Shown here one piece after another: positions 36,895 through 48,367 of a stretch of DNA of 64,000 bases. Source of the stretch: Latrodectus hesperus (taxonomy: Eukaryota > Arthropoda > Arachnida > Araneae > Theridiidae); the NCBI GenBank assembly GCA_037975125.1, contig JAJQOW010000219.1:1-64000 (forward strand). The letters are read 5' to 3'. Numbering within the stretch: the stretch's first letter is position 1; each line of letters opens with the position of its first letter. The notes under the pieces are model-generated. The model made no database searches and was not told the DNA's origin. It was given only the letters and a program-made list of their open reading frames with translations. The position numbers were made by a program, and so were the translations under genes.

Positions 36895-39042
36895 ATGGAT
36901 ATGTTGAAACAGAAGAGAAAAGGGCTTCGAGCATCCTTTACAGTCTGCGGGAATAAAATTCATGAAGAATTCCTGAAACCAGAAGTAGATAAGAATGTTA
37001 TTTCGGTTTTATCCGCACAGTTAAAAGACAAATTTCAAAGATTAGAAGTTTCTCAACAAGAAGTAGAAAACGAAATTTTAACTTCAAAAGATGCGGAATG
37101 GTTATATGAAGAAGATTTCATTACAGCAGAAGAATATCGTGATAGATATATTGAACTTTTTGAAAAATGCCGTAAAGTAACTATGAAAACGGAAGTCTCT
37201 CAAGATACCTCAAATAAGAAACAATTCAAGCTCCCGAAGTTAGAACTAAAGCGATTTTCCGATGAGACTCGAGAATGGCTTGGTTTTTGGAGTCAGTTCT
37301 CCAAAATTGATGATGATGAGAAAATTCCACCAGAAGACAAGTTCCAGTATTTGCAACAGGCAATAGTGCTAGAATCGAAAAAAGCAAGATTAGTCGAAAG
37401 CTTCCCGCCAACAGCGGATAATTATCCCAAAGTCATAGAACAGTTACAGGATCGCTTCGGGCGGAGTGATCTACTTGTACAAGTTTACGTCAGAGACTTG
37501 TTAACTATGGTAATGAGAAATGCCTCCTCAAACAGAACTAAAACGGATTTAGCTGTTCTTTACGATGAACTGGAATCAAAACTGCGCACGCTGGACAGCC
37601 TAGGAAGAACCCAAGAAAAGTACGGGGACTTTTTAACTCCCCTTGTGGAATCGTGCTTGCCTGAGAGTGTCCAAATAGCTTGGGAAAGAAACCGAAGTAC
37701 ACTTGACGGAGGAGTACGTTCGTTAGAAAATTTGATGTCTTTTCTGAGACAAGAAGTTCAAGGACAAGAAATGGTTGTGCTCGCCCGTACCGGGTATGGA
37801 GCTCCCCGAATAGACAAACACAAGGAATCCCGAAAAGGGAATATTACTACAGCTGCCGCCCTTGTAAGTACATCCGAAACAGAAAATCAAGGTAAGATAA
37901 ATTTTGATTGTCTTTTTTGCAATAAGAAACACCCCAGCCAAGATTGTTTTTCTGCTAGAAAAATGCATTTAGACCAAAAGATTAAAATTCTTAGTCAGAA
38001 AGGGGCCTGTTATTCCTGTTTGAGAACAGGACATACCTCTAAAAATTGCAGGGCTAAGGTGAAGTGTTTTCATTGTAATAAAAATCACTGTACTCTTATA
38101 TGTTATTCAGATAAGGAGAACAGTCCTGCCAGTAAAAACGAAACTATATCTACAACTGTATTGTCAAATAATTCTAGAGTAGAAAATGTTTATTTAATGA
38201 CTCTTGTTAAAGTTATGAATCAAAAGAAACAGTGTTTAGTAAGAGCAGTCTTGGACACAGGGTCCCAACGTTCTTACCTCAGTTCAGGAATAGTTAAACA
38301 ATTAAAGTTAAAACCCAAAAGGTCATTATCTTTAATACATGGACTTTTTGGTGGTCAAGAAACGAAACCCTGTCCTCATGAAGTATACGATGTGAAAATT
38401 GCTAGTTTGAAAAATGATTTTTCTTGTAAAATTGAGATTTTATCTGAAAACAAAATTTGTGGTTTTGTTCCTAAACTGACTGATATGATGAATATTCATG
38501 AACTGAAAGAAAAAGGGATTATATTGAGTGATTTCGAAATCCCTAATTATGATATAAATCTTTTGATTGGATCCGATGTGGCAGGAATGTTGTTAACTGG
38601 TCATTCTGTGAAGTTAGAATCAAGTCTAGTTGCTATTGAAACCCAGCTGGGGTATACTGTTATTGGAAAGCAGAAATTAAATGATAATTATGATGTAAAT
38701 AATGACTCTGTTTTATGTGCTTTATCTTTGCATGCTAATAATTTATCTGTTAGTGAATTTTGGAATCTAGAAAATCTTGGTATATTAGATCCTTCTGAAA
38801 ACAGAAACATAAATATTGTACACTCTGAGTTATTAAAAGATTTTCAAGATGGTTTGGAAATACTCCCTTCTGATAGATACCAGTTAGGTTTGCCTTTTAA
38901 AACAGATACTTCAAGTTCACCCGATAACAAGGAACTAACTTGGAATAGACACCAAAAAATGTGTACACGATCAAAAGATAAAAAATTAATTAAGGATTAC
39001 GAAATGGTGTTTAAGGAATGGGAGTGTCTTGATATAATTTAA
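36895..39042 (+). CDS. BEL/Pao Gag-protease polyprotein, truncated before RT
   Basis: 715 codons. Residues about 113-205 match the BEL gag core (the DUF1759-type pattern KLELKRFSDETREWLGFW, with a later L-x-x-RFG). Three CCHC-like knuckles lie near 335-405 (CLFCNKKH, CYSCLRTGH, CFHCNKNH). The retroviral-type aspartic protease has D-T-G-S at about residue 453. The last ~90 residues are the start of the RT region (SEFWNLENLG, then YQLGLPFK). The frame ends at TAA 39040-39042, where a full-length relative continues into RT, so this is a nonsense mutation in pol rather than a natural end. Confidence 0.85.
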   Translation: MDMLKQKRKGLRASFTVCGNKIHEEFLKPEVDKNVISVLSAQLKDKFQRLEVSQQEVENEILTSKDAEWLYEEDFITAEEYRDRYIELFEKCRKVTMKTEVSQDTSNKKQFKLPKLELKRFSDETREWLGFWSQFSKIDDDEKIPPEDKFQYLQQAIVLESKKARLVESFPPTADNYPKVIEQLQDRFGRSDLLVQVYVRDLLTMVMRNASSNRTKTDLAVLYDELESKLRTLDSLGRTQEKYGDFLTPLVESCLPESVQIAWERNRSTLDGGVRSLENLMSFLRQEVQGQEMVVLARTGYGAPRIDKHKESRKGNITTAAALVSTSETENQGKINFDCLFCNKKHPSQDCFSARKMHLDQKIKILSQKGACYSCLRTGHTSKNCRAKVKCFHCNKNHCTLICYSDKENSPASKNETISTTVLSNNSRVENVYLMTLVKVMNQKKQCLVRAVLDTGSQRSYLSSGIVKQLKLKPKRSLSLIHGLFGGQETKPCPHEVYDVKIASLKNDFSCKIEILSENKICGFVPKLTDMMNIHELKEKGIILSDFEIPNYDINLLIGSDVAGMLLTGHSVKLESSLVAIETQLGYTVIGKQKLNDNYDVNNDSVLCALSLHANNLSVSEFWNLENLGILDPSENRNINIVHSELLKDFQDGLEILPSDRYQLGLPFKTDTSSSPDNKELTWNRHQKMCTRSKDKKLIKDYEMVFKEWECLDII

Positions 39043-41363
39043 AGGGTACCCCAAAATGAAATTATAAGCGACAGGCAGTGTCACTATTTATCACATAGGT
39101 CTATAGTCAAAAACGAAAGCACTACTACAAAATTAAGACCAGTCTTTGATGCCTCTAGTGGCAAGCCGTCCTTGAATGAACTTCTATATAAAGGACCAAA
39201 TCTCATTGAATTAATCCCAGACCTGATTGACCGATTTCGTTCATATCCCATTGGCCTGTCTGCAGATATCGAAAAGGCTTTTTTGCAATTGTCTATTGCT
39301 CCAAGGTACAGAGACTTTTTACGCTTTTTTTTTGTCCGTGCGAAGATGAAATGGTCATTTATAGACACTGTAGAGTAGTTTTTGGAGTTACTTCCAGCCC
39401 TTTTCTCTAAGCAGCATCCATCTCCCATTTGCTAAACAACACCTTTGTAGAAAACAATGAAATAATTGAAAAATTAAGAAAATCATTTTACGTAGACAAT
39501 TCCCTTTCTGGTGTTTTCAATATCAAAGAACAAGAGCATTTTATTTTAACAGCTATAGAAGTACTTTCACGTGGATGTTTCAACTTGCGAGGGTGGGAGA
39601 GCAATGTCAAGTGTAAATACATTACGAAATGTTCTGGCACCACCAATGTTTTGGGAATTTTATGGAATTTGGACCGTGATACTTTGAAATGTAATTGTGA
39701 TATAAAGGTTGATCCTTTTGTTTTAGAAGTAGGTGGGAAAATAACTAAGAGAGTAATTTTGGCTACGATTCAGAAGATTTTTAATCCCATTGGTTTATTT
39801 TCAACGGCAATTTTACCCATAAAAATTAAATTGCAAGACATGTGGAAATTAAAACTATCCTGGGATTCTCCTTTACCCACTGAAGATCAGAATAGCTTTA
39901 AAAGATGGATTAATGATCTACATTTACTAAATAATGTTCAAATAGCCCGCTATACAGAAATTAATGACTCAACACAAATGCATGTATTCATGGGTGCTAG
40001 CAAAGTAGCTTATGCCGCTTGTGTTTTCCTTAGAACTATCATTTCCAATGGAGTAAAAATTTGTCTTTTAAGAGCTAAATCCCGAGTAGCTCCTTTAAAA
40101 CCCATCACCATCCTAAGATTAGAGTTATTATCCTGCACCATTGGAGTAAGATTAGCTCATTCGATCAAAACGGCCCTGAATTTAAGTAACTTAAAAACAG
40201 TATTTTGGAGTGATTCAATGGTATCACTGTGGTGGATCCTGGAACATGGAGATTGGACTGTCTTTGTCTCCAATCGAGTTAAAGAAATTAACCGATTGGC
40301 ACCTAATGCCGAATGGAGACATGTCCCCGGAGTTTCCAATCCCGCCGACATTCTATCGCGAGGCTGCTCTATTCGTCAATTTTTGGACTCCCGTTGGTGG
40401 GAGGGTCCCGAGTGGCTCAAAGAACTACCAGAAAATTGGCCTGAGAATAAATTAGTGTACGTACCAACCAAAATCGAAGTGGAAAAAAGAATCGTTAAAC
40501 TTTGTAACATTAATCTTAGTGATACAGAACCAGATTGGTATGCCCTCAGATTTTCTAGTTTCAATTCTATTCTACGAATGACTGGTCGGATGCTACGTTT
40601 TATCAGCAATGTACGAAAAAGAGGTTGTGAAAGGAATTACGGAAACCTTTCTCCCGAAGAAATAGAATCGGCAGAAAAATTCGTCTTGTACAGAGACATT
40701 TTTCCCTCTTCTAAATAATTTAAAAAATCTTAATGCAGTTGATGAAGGTATACTTCGCGAATTAAAACTCGAATAACAGAACGAATTGACGAACCTTCAT
40801 TCCTACCCCCTATTTTACTCCCTGATAAAAGCATTTTTACTCAAAGATTGATAGAACAATATCATATTAATCACTGTCATGCAGGTACCCAGATTTTATT
40901 AAATTTATTACATTCAAATTACTGGATAGTTAAAGGGAGAAAAACAGTAAGGGGAGTAGTGAGAAAATGTATTCCTTGCCGACGCTTCAAACCTAAGCCT
41001 TTTGTTAGTGATCCAGTTACTCTACTAGCTGACAGAGTGAAAGATGCTTCTGTATTCGAAGTAATTGGACTTGATCTTGCTGGCCCCCTTTACATTAAAC
41101 ATCGGGCCAAAGTAACTGAGCAGTTAAAGCTGCGCTTTCGAAAGGAATACCTTGGTCAACTTATACAGCGTCTAAACAGAAGGTGTTCAACTCCAAAAAT
41201 ACAAGTTGGAGAAATCGTGTTAATCGGAGACGACAATAAAAAACGTTTGAACTAGCCTCTTGCTATAGTCATACAGTTGATTTCTGGCAAAGATGATATC
41301 GTCAGAATCTGTGAAATTGAAAACACAATCCGGTGTTTTCGGAAAAATCCTCTGAATAGTGCG
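39043..41363 (+). pseudogene. BEL/Pao pol remnant (RT, RNase H, integrase fragments)
   Basis: 39043-39330 continues RT (HYLSHR, TTKLRPVFDASS, ADIEKAFLQL). A frame change falls in the T-run near 39330 and another TAA at about 39409. 39429-40718 is open for 429 codons with the RT motif FYVDN and the Pao-type RNase H/peptidase-like region (FMGASKVAYAACVF, then WSDSMVSLWWI). Integrase follows after further breaks: the H2C2 zinc site (40863-40985) and the start of the catalytic core (VIGLDLAGPL) join directly to the C-terminal domain (GEIVLIGDD), so the catalytic core is deleted. The element cannot make its own integrase. Confidence 0.85.
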
Positions 41364-41375
41364 AACTATACAGAG
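41364..41375 (+). repeat. 12-bp LINE target duplication, left
   Basis: AACTATACAGAG, repeated at 58309-58320 where BEL sequence resumes. Confidence 0.9.
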
Positions 41376-41615
41376 GTTGGTTGGTTGGGTTTTATGGCGC
41401 AAGGTCCAAAAACGGACATGCTGCGCCAAGAATAAAGTTTAGAAGTAGATATTTTATTTTTTATTTATTTTTTTTTTATTATTTAATTTACTTTGAAAAC
41501 CCAAGCAACATTAAAATTTTAAAAAACAAAAATCAGTGTATACATATATTAAAATAAAATTACATATAAAAGGAAAATCAAAATATATATACTTTTAAAA
41601 TTTAAGAAATGTAAA

Positions 41616-44600
41616 TTAAATATAATGTATAAAACCTATTGCCCTCAAAAAGGCAAATAGGTTCCTGTGGGGTGGTTCCCCAAGTAAATCATATAGGGTT
41701 AAAATATCACAGTTAAAAAAGTGTAAACGAAATTGGTTAAAATATTTGCATGAAATTAAAATATGATAAACAGTGAATGGTTCATCACACGTTTCACACC
41801 AAGGATTTAATTCGTTTAGAAACAAATGTCTATGTGTGAAACGTGTGTGTCCGATACGAAGGCGGGTTAATCTTACATCAGCACTTCGTATCGGTAAAAC
41901 TGTTAATGAGGTGATGTATGGAAATATGGCATGCAATTTATTAGTGACCTGCATGTTCCATGACTCCTGCCAAAGATCTTTTGTAAATTTTTTAACATAC
42001 CTTTTCACATCGAACAAAGGAATGGATGGAAGAGACGGGCCGGATGCAGATTTAGCAGCTGCATCAGCCCTCTCATTGCCATCAAGACCTACGTGACTTG
42101 GGACCCAGCAGAGAATTATGTCGTATCCCTTGCCAGCAAGGGAATCCAATGCTCGGAAAATTCCAGACACAACAGGATGGCAGTCAAAACTACTGTTCCG
42201 CAAAGCTTCCAACACACTCAAACTGTCAGTGTACATACAGTATTTACGACTTTCACATGTATTCATCTGCTGAAGAGCTTGATAAAAAGCAGTTGCTTCA
42301 GCAGAGAAGATGGAACAGGACGGATGGAGGCTGTAGCTAAGAGTTTTGTTTTCAATAACTACAGCACATCCAACATGTCCTGCAGATTTTGATCCATCTG
42401 TGAAAACTGGTGTGTACGTGGAGTACTGACAGCGATGTGAGGCATATAGCTGCTGGAAAACAGTAGTTGCTGTGTCTGATTTACTATAACGAGCAAAAGG
42501 ATTGATGATTTGAATCTGTGGATCATACCAAGGTGGATGTAGAAGAAAGTCCGTTTTTTCGAAACGGACATCACATAGGTCTGAAAATAATATGTTGGAC
42601 TTTGTCCGAGTGAGAAAAGGTGGAATGCTGTATGAACGTGCGTCATACAGCCTTATAAGTGCAGGTGTAGTAGTCATGGAACGTAATGGATGATGAGGGT
42701 CAGACATGATTTTTGCATAATAACTGAGAGACAGCTGCATTCGTCTCAGGTCTAAAGGCAGTTGTTGACATATTGCATATAGACTCTGGACGGGTGATGT
42801 GCGGAATGCGCCTGAACATATTCTCAAAGCAGAGTGATGTATTGTATCCAATCTGCGTAAAACGGAAGACCTAGCAGATCCATACACAGAACACCCATAG
42901 TCAATACGAGATAAAATTAATGACTGGTAGACACGAAGTAGTGCCGTGCGATCAGCACCCCAAGATGTATTAGAAAGCACCTTGAGGATATTAAGCGATC
43001 GCTCGCACTTCTTCCGCAAATGAAGAACATGCGGAAGAAAATTTAACTTTCGGTCAAATGTTATACCCAAAAATTTTATCTCGTTGACAACAGGGATAGG
43101 TGTATTATTTATATAGATAGTAGGATCATTATGTAGGCTGGTCTTCTTGCAGAAATGGACACAATTACTCTTGCTAGGAGACAATGTGTGGCCATTCTCA
43201 GCACACCATGCAGCAAGTTTGTTGACAGTTGTTTGTAATTGTCTCTCAATTAAACGCATGTTAGAACCCTCACATGATATTTGCAGGTCATCAACATAAA
43301 GTGTGCCATAAACAGGAGGTGAAATTTGATGAAGAATGCAACTGATGTATAGGTTAAAAAGTGTGACACTTAAAATAGAGCCTTGGGGTACACCCTCGGC
43401 TTGAATAAAAGTATTGGACATAACCGAACCAATACGAACTTTAAAACCACGGGAGCACAAAAAATTTTCTATAAATATTGGCAAATTACCCCTAAAGCCA
43501 AAATCATACATCCTACGGAGAATTCCATAACGCCAAGTACGGTCATAAGCCTTCTCTATGTCGAAGAAAATGGAAACGAGATGATTCCTCCGCACAAATG
43601 CATTGCGGATCTGCGTTTCCAGGTATGTAATATTATCAAGAGTGGACCTTCCTTTACGGAAGCCACTCTGATTGATATGGATACATTTATTTGTTTCTAA
43701 GACATAGATGAGACGGGCATTGACCATACGTTCGAGAGTCTTACATAAGCAACTCGTCAGAGCAATTGGTCGATAACTTGAAGGAACAGAGGGATCCTTA
43801 TTAGCCTTAAGGATCGGAATCACTATTGCTTCGCTCCAAAGTGATGGAAATTGGTTTTCAGTCCAGATCCTATTAAACAAAAACAGCAAGTTCAACAGGG
43901 AATCTGGACTTAAATGGCGAAGCATTTGATAGCTGATTCCATCTGGTCCTGGGCTAGTATCATGGGCCTGCTGTAATGCTCTCCTCAATTCCAACATCCG
44001 AAATTCACAGTTGTAAGGCAAAGCTTGTCCATGGTTGAAACGAATTGGTGTTCGCTCAGCACGACTCTTTGTCCTTAAGAACGAAGGACTGTAAGAGTCG
44101 TTGCTTGAGACGCTAGCAAAGGTTTCACCAAGGACGTTAGCGATGTCCTTAGGAGAAGAGTATATAGCAGCTCCGGATTTCAAAATAGGAATGGAAAATT
44201 CTCTATATATTCCATTGGCTGCTTTCACTCTTCTCCACAACTGTTTACTGGATGTGGAAGAAGTAATTGAGGATACATAGCGAGACCAGGATTCCCTCTG
44301 ACTTCGACGACGAGCTCTGCGAGCTAATGCTTTTGCTCTCTTAAAGGCGATAAGATTCTCCGTTGTGGGGTATCTTCTGAATAGCCCCCATAACTTCCTC
44401 TGTTTCTTATAGGTGTTTTGACATTCATCATTCCACCAAGGTTTGCAACGCCTGTGTGGTATAGAGGAACACTTAGGTATTGATGCATCAGCTGCATTTA
44501 TAATTGTTTCAGTGACTTTAGCTATGGCATTATCAATATCATCGATCATAACCATTTCATTATCAACAACTGCCAATTGTGTAAATAACGTCCAATCTGC

Positions 44601-45263
44601 CCGACTGTACACGTAAGTAGGTAAGCGTTGTCTTACACTACTACCTCCAGTCTGGGAGATGACGAGAGGAAAATGATCGCTATTATGCAGATCATTTCCT
44701 ACATTTAAATTTAACAATGGCAGAAGAGATGGAGAACAGATGGCTAGATCGAGAGAATGAAACGTTCTTGTGGGTACATGGAAATATGTCTTCTCGTCGG
44801 TATTAAGCAGACAGAGACTATTATCTGAAATAAACCGCTCTATCTGCCGACCGCGAGAATTAGTATTATCATTTCCCCACAAAGAACTATGGCCGTTAAA
44901 GTCACCTAACAACAGAAATGGTGTTGGCAGCTGATCTATTAATGCATCGAGTTCCTCTTGGCGGATGACATCATGCGGTGGCAAATACAAACTACAGACT
45001 GTCAACAAGCATGATGTGTGAATTCGCACAGCTACAGCCTGTAGTGTAGTATTTAAATGCTGGGCAGTGCTGGGATAGTTGTTAGATGTTAAAATGCAAA
45101 CACCTCCAGACACTGCACCATCGTCACCACAGTCTTTTCTAAAGCTTTTAAACCCACGCATGGAAAAGTTATTGCTAGACTTCAGGAATGTTTCCTGAAG
45201 TGCAACACATGCGGGGTTGTAGGCTGAAATTATAGACTTGATGTCATCATGATGTGAACGCAA
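41616..45263 (-). CDS. LINE A ORF2: endonuclease-RT-RNase H
   Basis: At least 1215 codons with no stop. APE-type endonuclease at about 1-230 (ALQET, LLGDFNGHSSLWG at 118-130, SDHFPL at 195-200). Reverse transcriptase in the middle (SSYRPIALTS, FFDIEKAYDRTW, GVPQGSILS, YVDDL). RNase H near 950-1070 (FTDGSKSAG, YTDSLSVLEAL, NERADAAAK). A terminal C-x2-C-H-C site near 1150. The endonuclease core continues upstream of the TTG at 45263 (the SWNCHG segment) with no ATG, so translation probably follows ORF1 by reinitiation. All catalytic motifs are intact, so the copy could be recent and active. Confidence 0.9.
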   Translation of the reverse strand: MRSHHDDIKSIISAYNPACVALQETFLKSSNNFSMRGFKSFRKDCGDDGAVSGGVCILTSNNYPSTAQHLNTTLQAVAVRIHTSCLLTVCSLYLPPHDVIRQEELDALIDQLPTPFLLLGDFNGHSSLWGNDNTNSRGRQIERFISDNSLCLLNTDEKTYFHVPTRTFHSLDLAICSPSLLPLLNLNVGNDLHNSDHFPLVISQTGGSSVRQRLPTYVYSRADWTLFTQLAVVDNEMVMIDDIDNAIAKVTETIINAADASIPKCSSIPHRRCKPWWNDECQNTYKKQRKLWGLFRRYPTTENLIAFKRAKALARRARRRSQRESWSRYVSSITSSTSSKQLWRRVKAANGIYREFSIPILKSGAAIYSSPKDIANVLGETFASVSSNDSYSPSFLRTKSRAERTPIRFNHGQALPYNCEFRMLELRRALQQAHDTSPGPDGISYQMLRHLSPDSLLNLLFLFNRIWTENQFPSLWSEAIVIPILKANKDPSVPSSYRPIALTSCLCKTLERMVNARLIYVLETNKCIHINQSGFRKGRSTLDNITYLETQIRNAFVRRNHLVSIFFDIEKAYDRTWRYGILRRMYDFGFRGNLPIFIENFLCSRGFKVRIGSVMSNTFIQAEGVPQGSILSVTLFNLYISCILHQISPPVYGTLYVDDLQISCEGSNMRLIERQLQTTVNKLAAWCAENGHTLSPSKSNCVHFCKKTSLHNDPTIYINNTPIPVVNEIKFLGITFDRKLNFLPHVLHLRKKCERSLNILKVLSNTSWGADRTALLRVYQSLILSRIDYGCSVYGSARSSVLRRLDTIHHSALRICSGAFRTSPVQSLYAICQQLPLDLRRMQLSLSYYAKIMSDPHHPLRSMTTTPALIRLYDARSYSIPPFLTRTKSNILFSDLCDVRFEKTDFLLHPPWYDPQIQIINPFARYSKSDTATTVFQQLYASHRCQYSTYTPVFTDGSKSAGHVGCAVVIENKTLSYSLHPSCSIFSAEATAFYQALQQMNTCESRKYCMYTDSLSVLEALRNSSFDCHPVVSGIFRALDSLAGKGYDIILCWVPSHVGLDGNERADAAAKSASGPSLPSIPLFDVKRYVKKFTKDLWQESWNMQVTNKLHAIFPYITSLTVLPIRSADVRLTRLRIGHTRFTHRHLFLNELNPWCETCDEPFTVYHILISCKYFNQFRLHFFNCDILTLYDLLGEPPHRNLFAFLRAIGFIHYI

Positions 45264-45295
45264 ACCATGGCAGTTCCAAGAAACAAAGGAAGTTA

Positions 45296-46429
45296 TTATT
45301 GAATTTGAAAAGCTCCTTTCCCGGAGCTGGAAGGCATGTCATCTGACATCTCCTCGAGCGATAGATCATCGTCCGAGGGATGTAATGAAACAGCGTCAGC
45401 CTCCAGGGTTAAGGCTTTACGGGTGGATATGGAGGGCCTAAAATTGCCCTCCTTAGCAGATTTTAGTTTTAAGGCCTTCAAGGCTTTGGATTTAGCCATC
45501 GGAGCTTTTCTACGTGTAGTCGATGTGGATGTTGATTTTGGCTTTTGTACAGATGTAGGGGGTAATTTAACAATCGGGAGTGAGAGAGCGTCCGTTTGTG
45601 TACTAGTCGTTCTGGTGACTTTTGCGGCGACAGTTGCATAGCTAACTCCAACTTGAGGTGTACGAGCTGTAACAGCACGTCTCGCCTCGGGATAAGTACA
45701 ATTATTTTTAACTTTAGTGGTTGTGATCTCCTTTTCCAGTATCCAGATAGGACAACTCCTAGCGTAGGAGGGGTGGTCACCTTTACAGTTGACACACCTC
45801 TCCTTTGCAGTACAGGACGAACTGTCGTGGCCAACTGCTGCGCAGCGAGCGCAAGTCAGTTTGCCTCTGCATGCCGCTTTAGAGTGACCAAATCTCTGGC
45901 ACTGGAAACAACGCAAAGGATTTGGAATAAATGGCCTAACGGAGAGATGCATATACGCAGCATTAATATGCTGCGGTAGGTCTGGCGTCGCAAATGTCAG
46001 GATCAGATGTTTAGTGTTAATAACTTTATCATCTCTCCTGACAGTAATGCGTTTTACAGCGCAGACCTTTTGCTCTTTAAGATTTTCTAGTATCTCATCC
46101 GTAGGCGTGTTAAGCAAATCCTTCGCGGATATCACACCACGAGAAAAGTTAAGGTTTGTGTGAGGTGAGACAGACACCTCAAAGTTAGCTAGCATATTCA
46201 TATTTGCAATCAATGTTGCTTGTGTTTTTGATGCAACTTCTACCATTAGGTCACCAGAACGTAATTTTCTGATGCTCTTCACATCACCGACCGTGCCTAA
46301 CATAGCTTTTTGAATGAGGAAAGGGGATACTGTATCAAAAGTACCCTCTTTCCTTTTAATTACATAAAACTTTGCATTTAATAAAGATAAAGTGTGCTCC
46401 CGTGGGAGAATAGAAATATTCATTTCCAT
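45296..46429 (-). CDS. LINE A ORF1: Gag-like nucleic-acid-binding protein
   Basis: 377 codons from the ATG at 46429. Contains three adjacent CCHC-type zinc knuckles (CFQCQRFGH-x4-C, CARCAAVGH-x4-C, CVNCKGDH-x4-C) after a PNPLRC lead, then a basic Ser/Thr-rich part and an acidic SDDDLSLEE tail. It coats LINE RNA. It ends 33 bp before the ORF2 frame as listed, and the frames nearly overlap. Confidence 0.9.
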   Translation of the reverse strand: MEMNISILPREHTLSLLNAKFYVIKRKEGTFDTVSPFLIQKAMLGTVGDVKSIRKLRSGDLMVEVASKTQATLIANMNMLANFEVSVSPHTNLNFSRGVISAKDLLNTPTDEILENLKEQKVCAVKRITVRRDDKVINTKHLILTFATPDLPQHINAAYMHLSVRPFIPNPLRCFQCQRFGHSKAACRGKLTCARCAAVGHDSSSCTAKERCVNCKGDHPSYARSCPIWILEKEITTTKVKNNCTYPEARRAVTARTPQVGVSYATVAAKVTRTTSTQTDALSLPIVKLPPTSVQKPKSTSTSTTRRKAPMAKSKALKALKLKSAKEGNFRPSISTRKALTLEADAVSLHPSDDDLSLEEMSDDMPSSSGKGAFQIQ

Positions 46430-46905
46430 AACTAAAATGGAAAATTCGGGACCTGACGGCACCACCCACCACCGAGTCCAACAAGGGGATGCAGACCAGC
46501 TGCACCAGTGCTAGTCAGGTCCTATACGCTCACAGTACATCCCTGAAGTGGCCTCCACCCTTAACGAGTCACCCAGTAGATGTACCGATCGCTTGATCCA
46601 TAAAGCCGATTGATGTGCTGAGGACCACAACACACCTCCCGTTTACCTGAAGCAGAGGCCAAAGCAATGTGTTGGTCTCTGGAGGCCTCAATTACCAGGA
46701 TCCTCCTTTCCAGGGACACGGGTCTCCACGCACGGCAAACACGTGGGTGATTTAGTCCTCAAGAGTAGCTAATAGCAACAGAGTGGCGAAAGCTACTCAA
46801 GGGGAGCCCTCAACCTCTTGCGAGGCAACCACACTGAGGGGGAAAAGGAAGAAAAAGCAGAAGAGTAGAGGAGAGAAGAAAAGAAAGAAGAGGACAGATC
46901 ACTGG
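46430..46905 (-). other. LINE A 5' UTR
   Basis: Matches the 5' UTR of copy C except for the missing first ~60 bp. No gene. The 79-codon frame seen in copies C, D and E is broken here. Confidence 0.7.
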
Positions 46906-47182
46906 GTTGGTTGGTTGGTTGGGTTTTATGGCACAAGGTCCAAATAAGGACAAGCTGCGCCAGAATTTTATTTATTTTATTTTTTCTATTTTTTTTTTTA
47001 ACCAATCAACTTTTAAAATTCCGATAAAAATATAAGTATTATTTATAAGATTAACATAAATAATAAATAGACAAACACCCAACATATAAAAGAATAAATT
47101 ATACCTAAAACATCTAAAATAAAAGGCTAAACTAAATCTGTAAAATGTCAAAGGTATTTATTTTAAAATCTTTGATTTAAAA

Positions 47183-48367
47183 TTATATATAATTTATAAA
47201 ATCAATGCTTCTCAAAAAAGCAAAAATATTTTGATGCGGAGGTTCGCCCAGCAAATCCCGCATCGTTAAAATATCAGTCTTAAAAAATTTAAAACGATGT
47301 TGGTTAAAATCAGAACATGAAATTAAAATATGAAACACAGTGTATGGTTCATCACACGTTTCACACCAAGGTTTTAATTCATTTAGGAATAAATGCTTAT
47401 GAGTGAAACGTGTGTGTCCAATACGAAGGCGGGTTAATTTAACATCCGCACTCCGTAAAGGTAAAACTGGAAATGAAATGAGAGATGGAGTTATGGCATA
47501 TAATTTGTTGCTGACTTGCATTCTCCATGATTCCTGCCAAAGTTTATGTACAAAACTTTTCACACCTTTTCTCGCATCACAAAGTGGAACGGAAGGCTGA
47601 AGTGGAGTAGATGCAGACTTTGCAGCTGCATCAGCCCTCTCGTTACCATCAAGACCTACATGTCCTGGGATCCAACAAATGATAATATCAAATCCCTTGC
47701 ACTTCAGAGAGTCTAATGTGCAAAAAATCTCCGACACAACAGGGTGAAAGTTGACATTAATATTCTCCACAGCTTCTAATACACTCATGCTGTCAGTGTA
47801 AATACAAAATTTATGTGATTCTTTACTACCCACATACTGAAGCGCACTTAGTATAGCAGTTGCTTCAGCAGTGAAGATGGAGCAGGACATGTTAAGGCTG
47901 TAACTAAGAGTAATATTATCAATATAAACTCCACAGCCAACATGTCCGGCAGATTTTGAACCATCTGTAAATATAGGTTGATAAGAATCAAACTGACAGC
48001 GATGATAAGAATAGAGCTGATGGAAAACAATAGGAGATGTGTCGGATTTTTTGAATTCTGCAAAGGGATTGATTATTCTACATTGTGGCTCATACCAGGG
48101 TGGATGTGAAGTTCGATTTGTTGCAGTTATTCGAACGTCATGCAGGTCAGACAATATGAGATGAGATTTTATTCTAATGAGAAAAGGTGGAATGCTCCTT
48201 GGACGAGCATTATAGAGTCTTTTAAGGGCAGATGTAGGAATCATGGTACGTGATGGATGATGAGGGTCAGACATGATCTTAGCATAATAATTGAGAGACT
48301 GCTGCATTCGTCTCAGGTCTAAGGGCAGTTGTTGGCAAATTGCATATAGACTCTGGACGGGTGATGT
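47183..48367 (-). pseudogene. LINE B/D ORF2, C-terminal part
   Basis: Encodes the end of RT, the RNase H domain (FTDGSKSAG, YTDSMSVLEA, NERADAAAK) and the terminal C-x2-C-H-C site, open to the normal stop at 47183. Its N-terminal part is at 54145-56606. The frame seems to have been open before copy C split it. Confidence 0.85.
48353..48367 (+). repeat. 15-bp target duplication of LINE C, left
   Basis: CTGGACGGGTGATGT, repeated at 54130-54144. Confidence 0.9.

Larger units (their letters stand above)
41376..46905 (-). mobile_element. LINE copy A (I/Jockey-type with RNase H), nearly full length
   Basis: Minus strand, two intact ORFs and a 3' end of GGTTGGTTGG-type (as read on plus). The 5' end lacks about 60 bp compared with copy C and abuts the 3' tail of copy B/D at about 46905 with a short GGG overlap. 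Its left edge carries the 12-bp target duplication, its right edge does not. Confidence 0.9.
46906..48367 (-). mobile_element. LINE copy B/D, 3' part (interrupted by copy C)
   Basis: 3' UTR and the C-terminal part of ORF2 on the minus strand. It continues at 54130 after the insertion of copy C, as shown by the 15-bp duplication CTGGACGGGTGATGT (48353-48367 and 54130-54144). Divergence from copy A throughout shows that it is a different source copy. Confidence 0.9.

Noticed and set aside
41773..45979. Many plus-strand frames within the minus-strand LINE ORFs
   Set aside because: Antisense shadows of ORF1 and ORF2 without start context or motifs.
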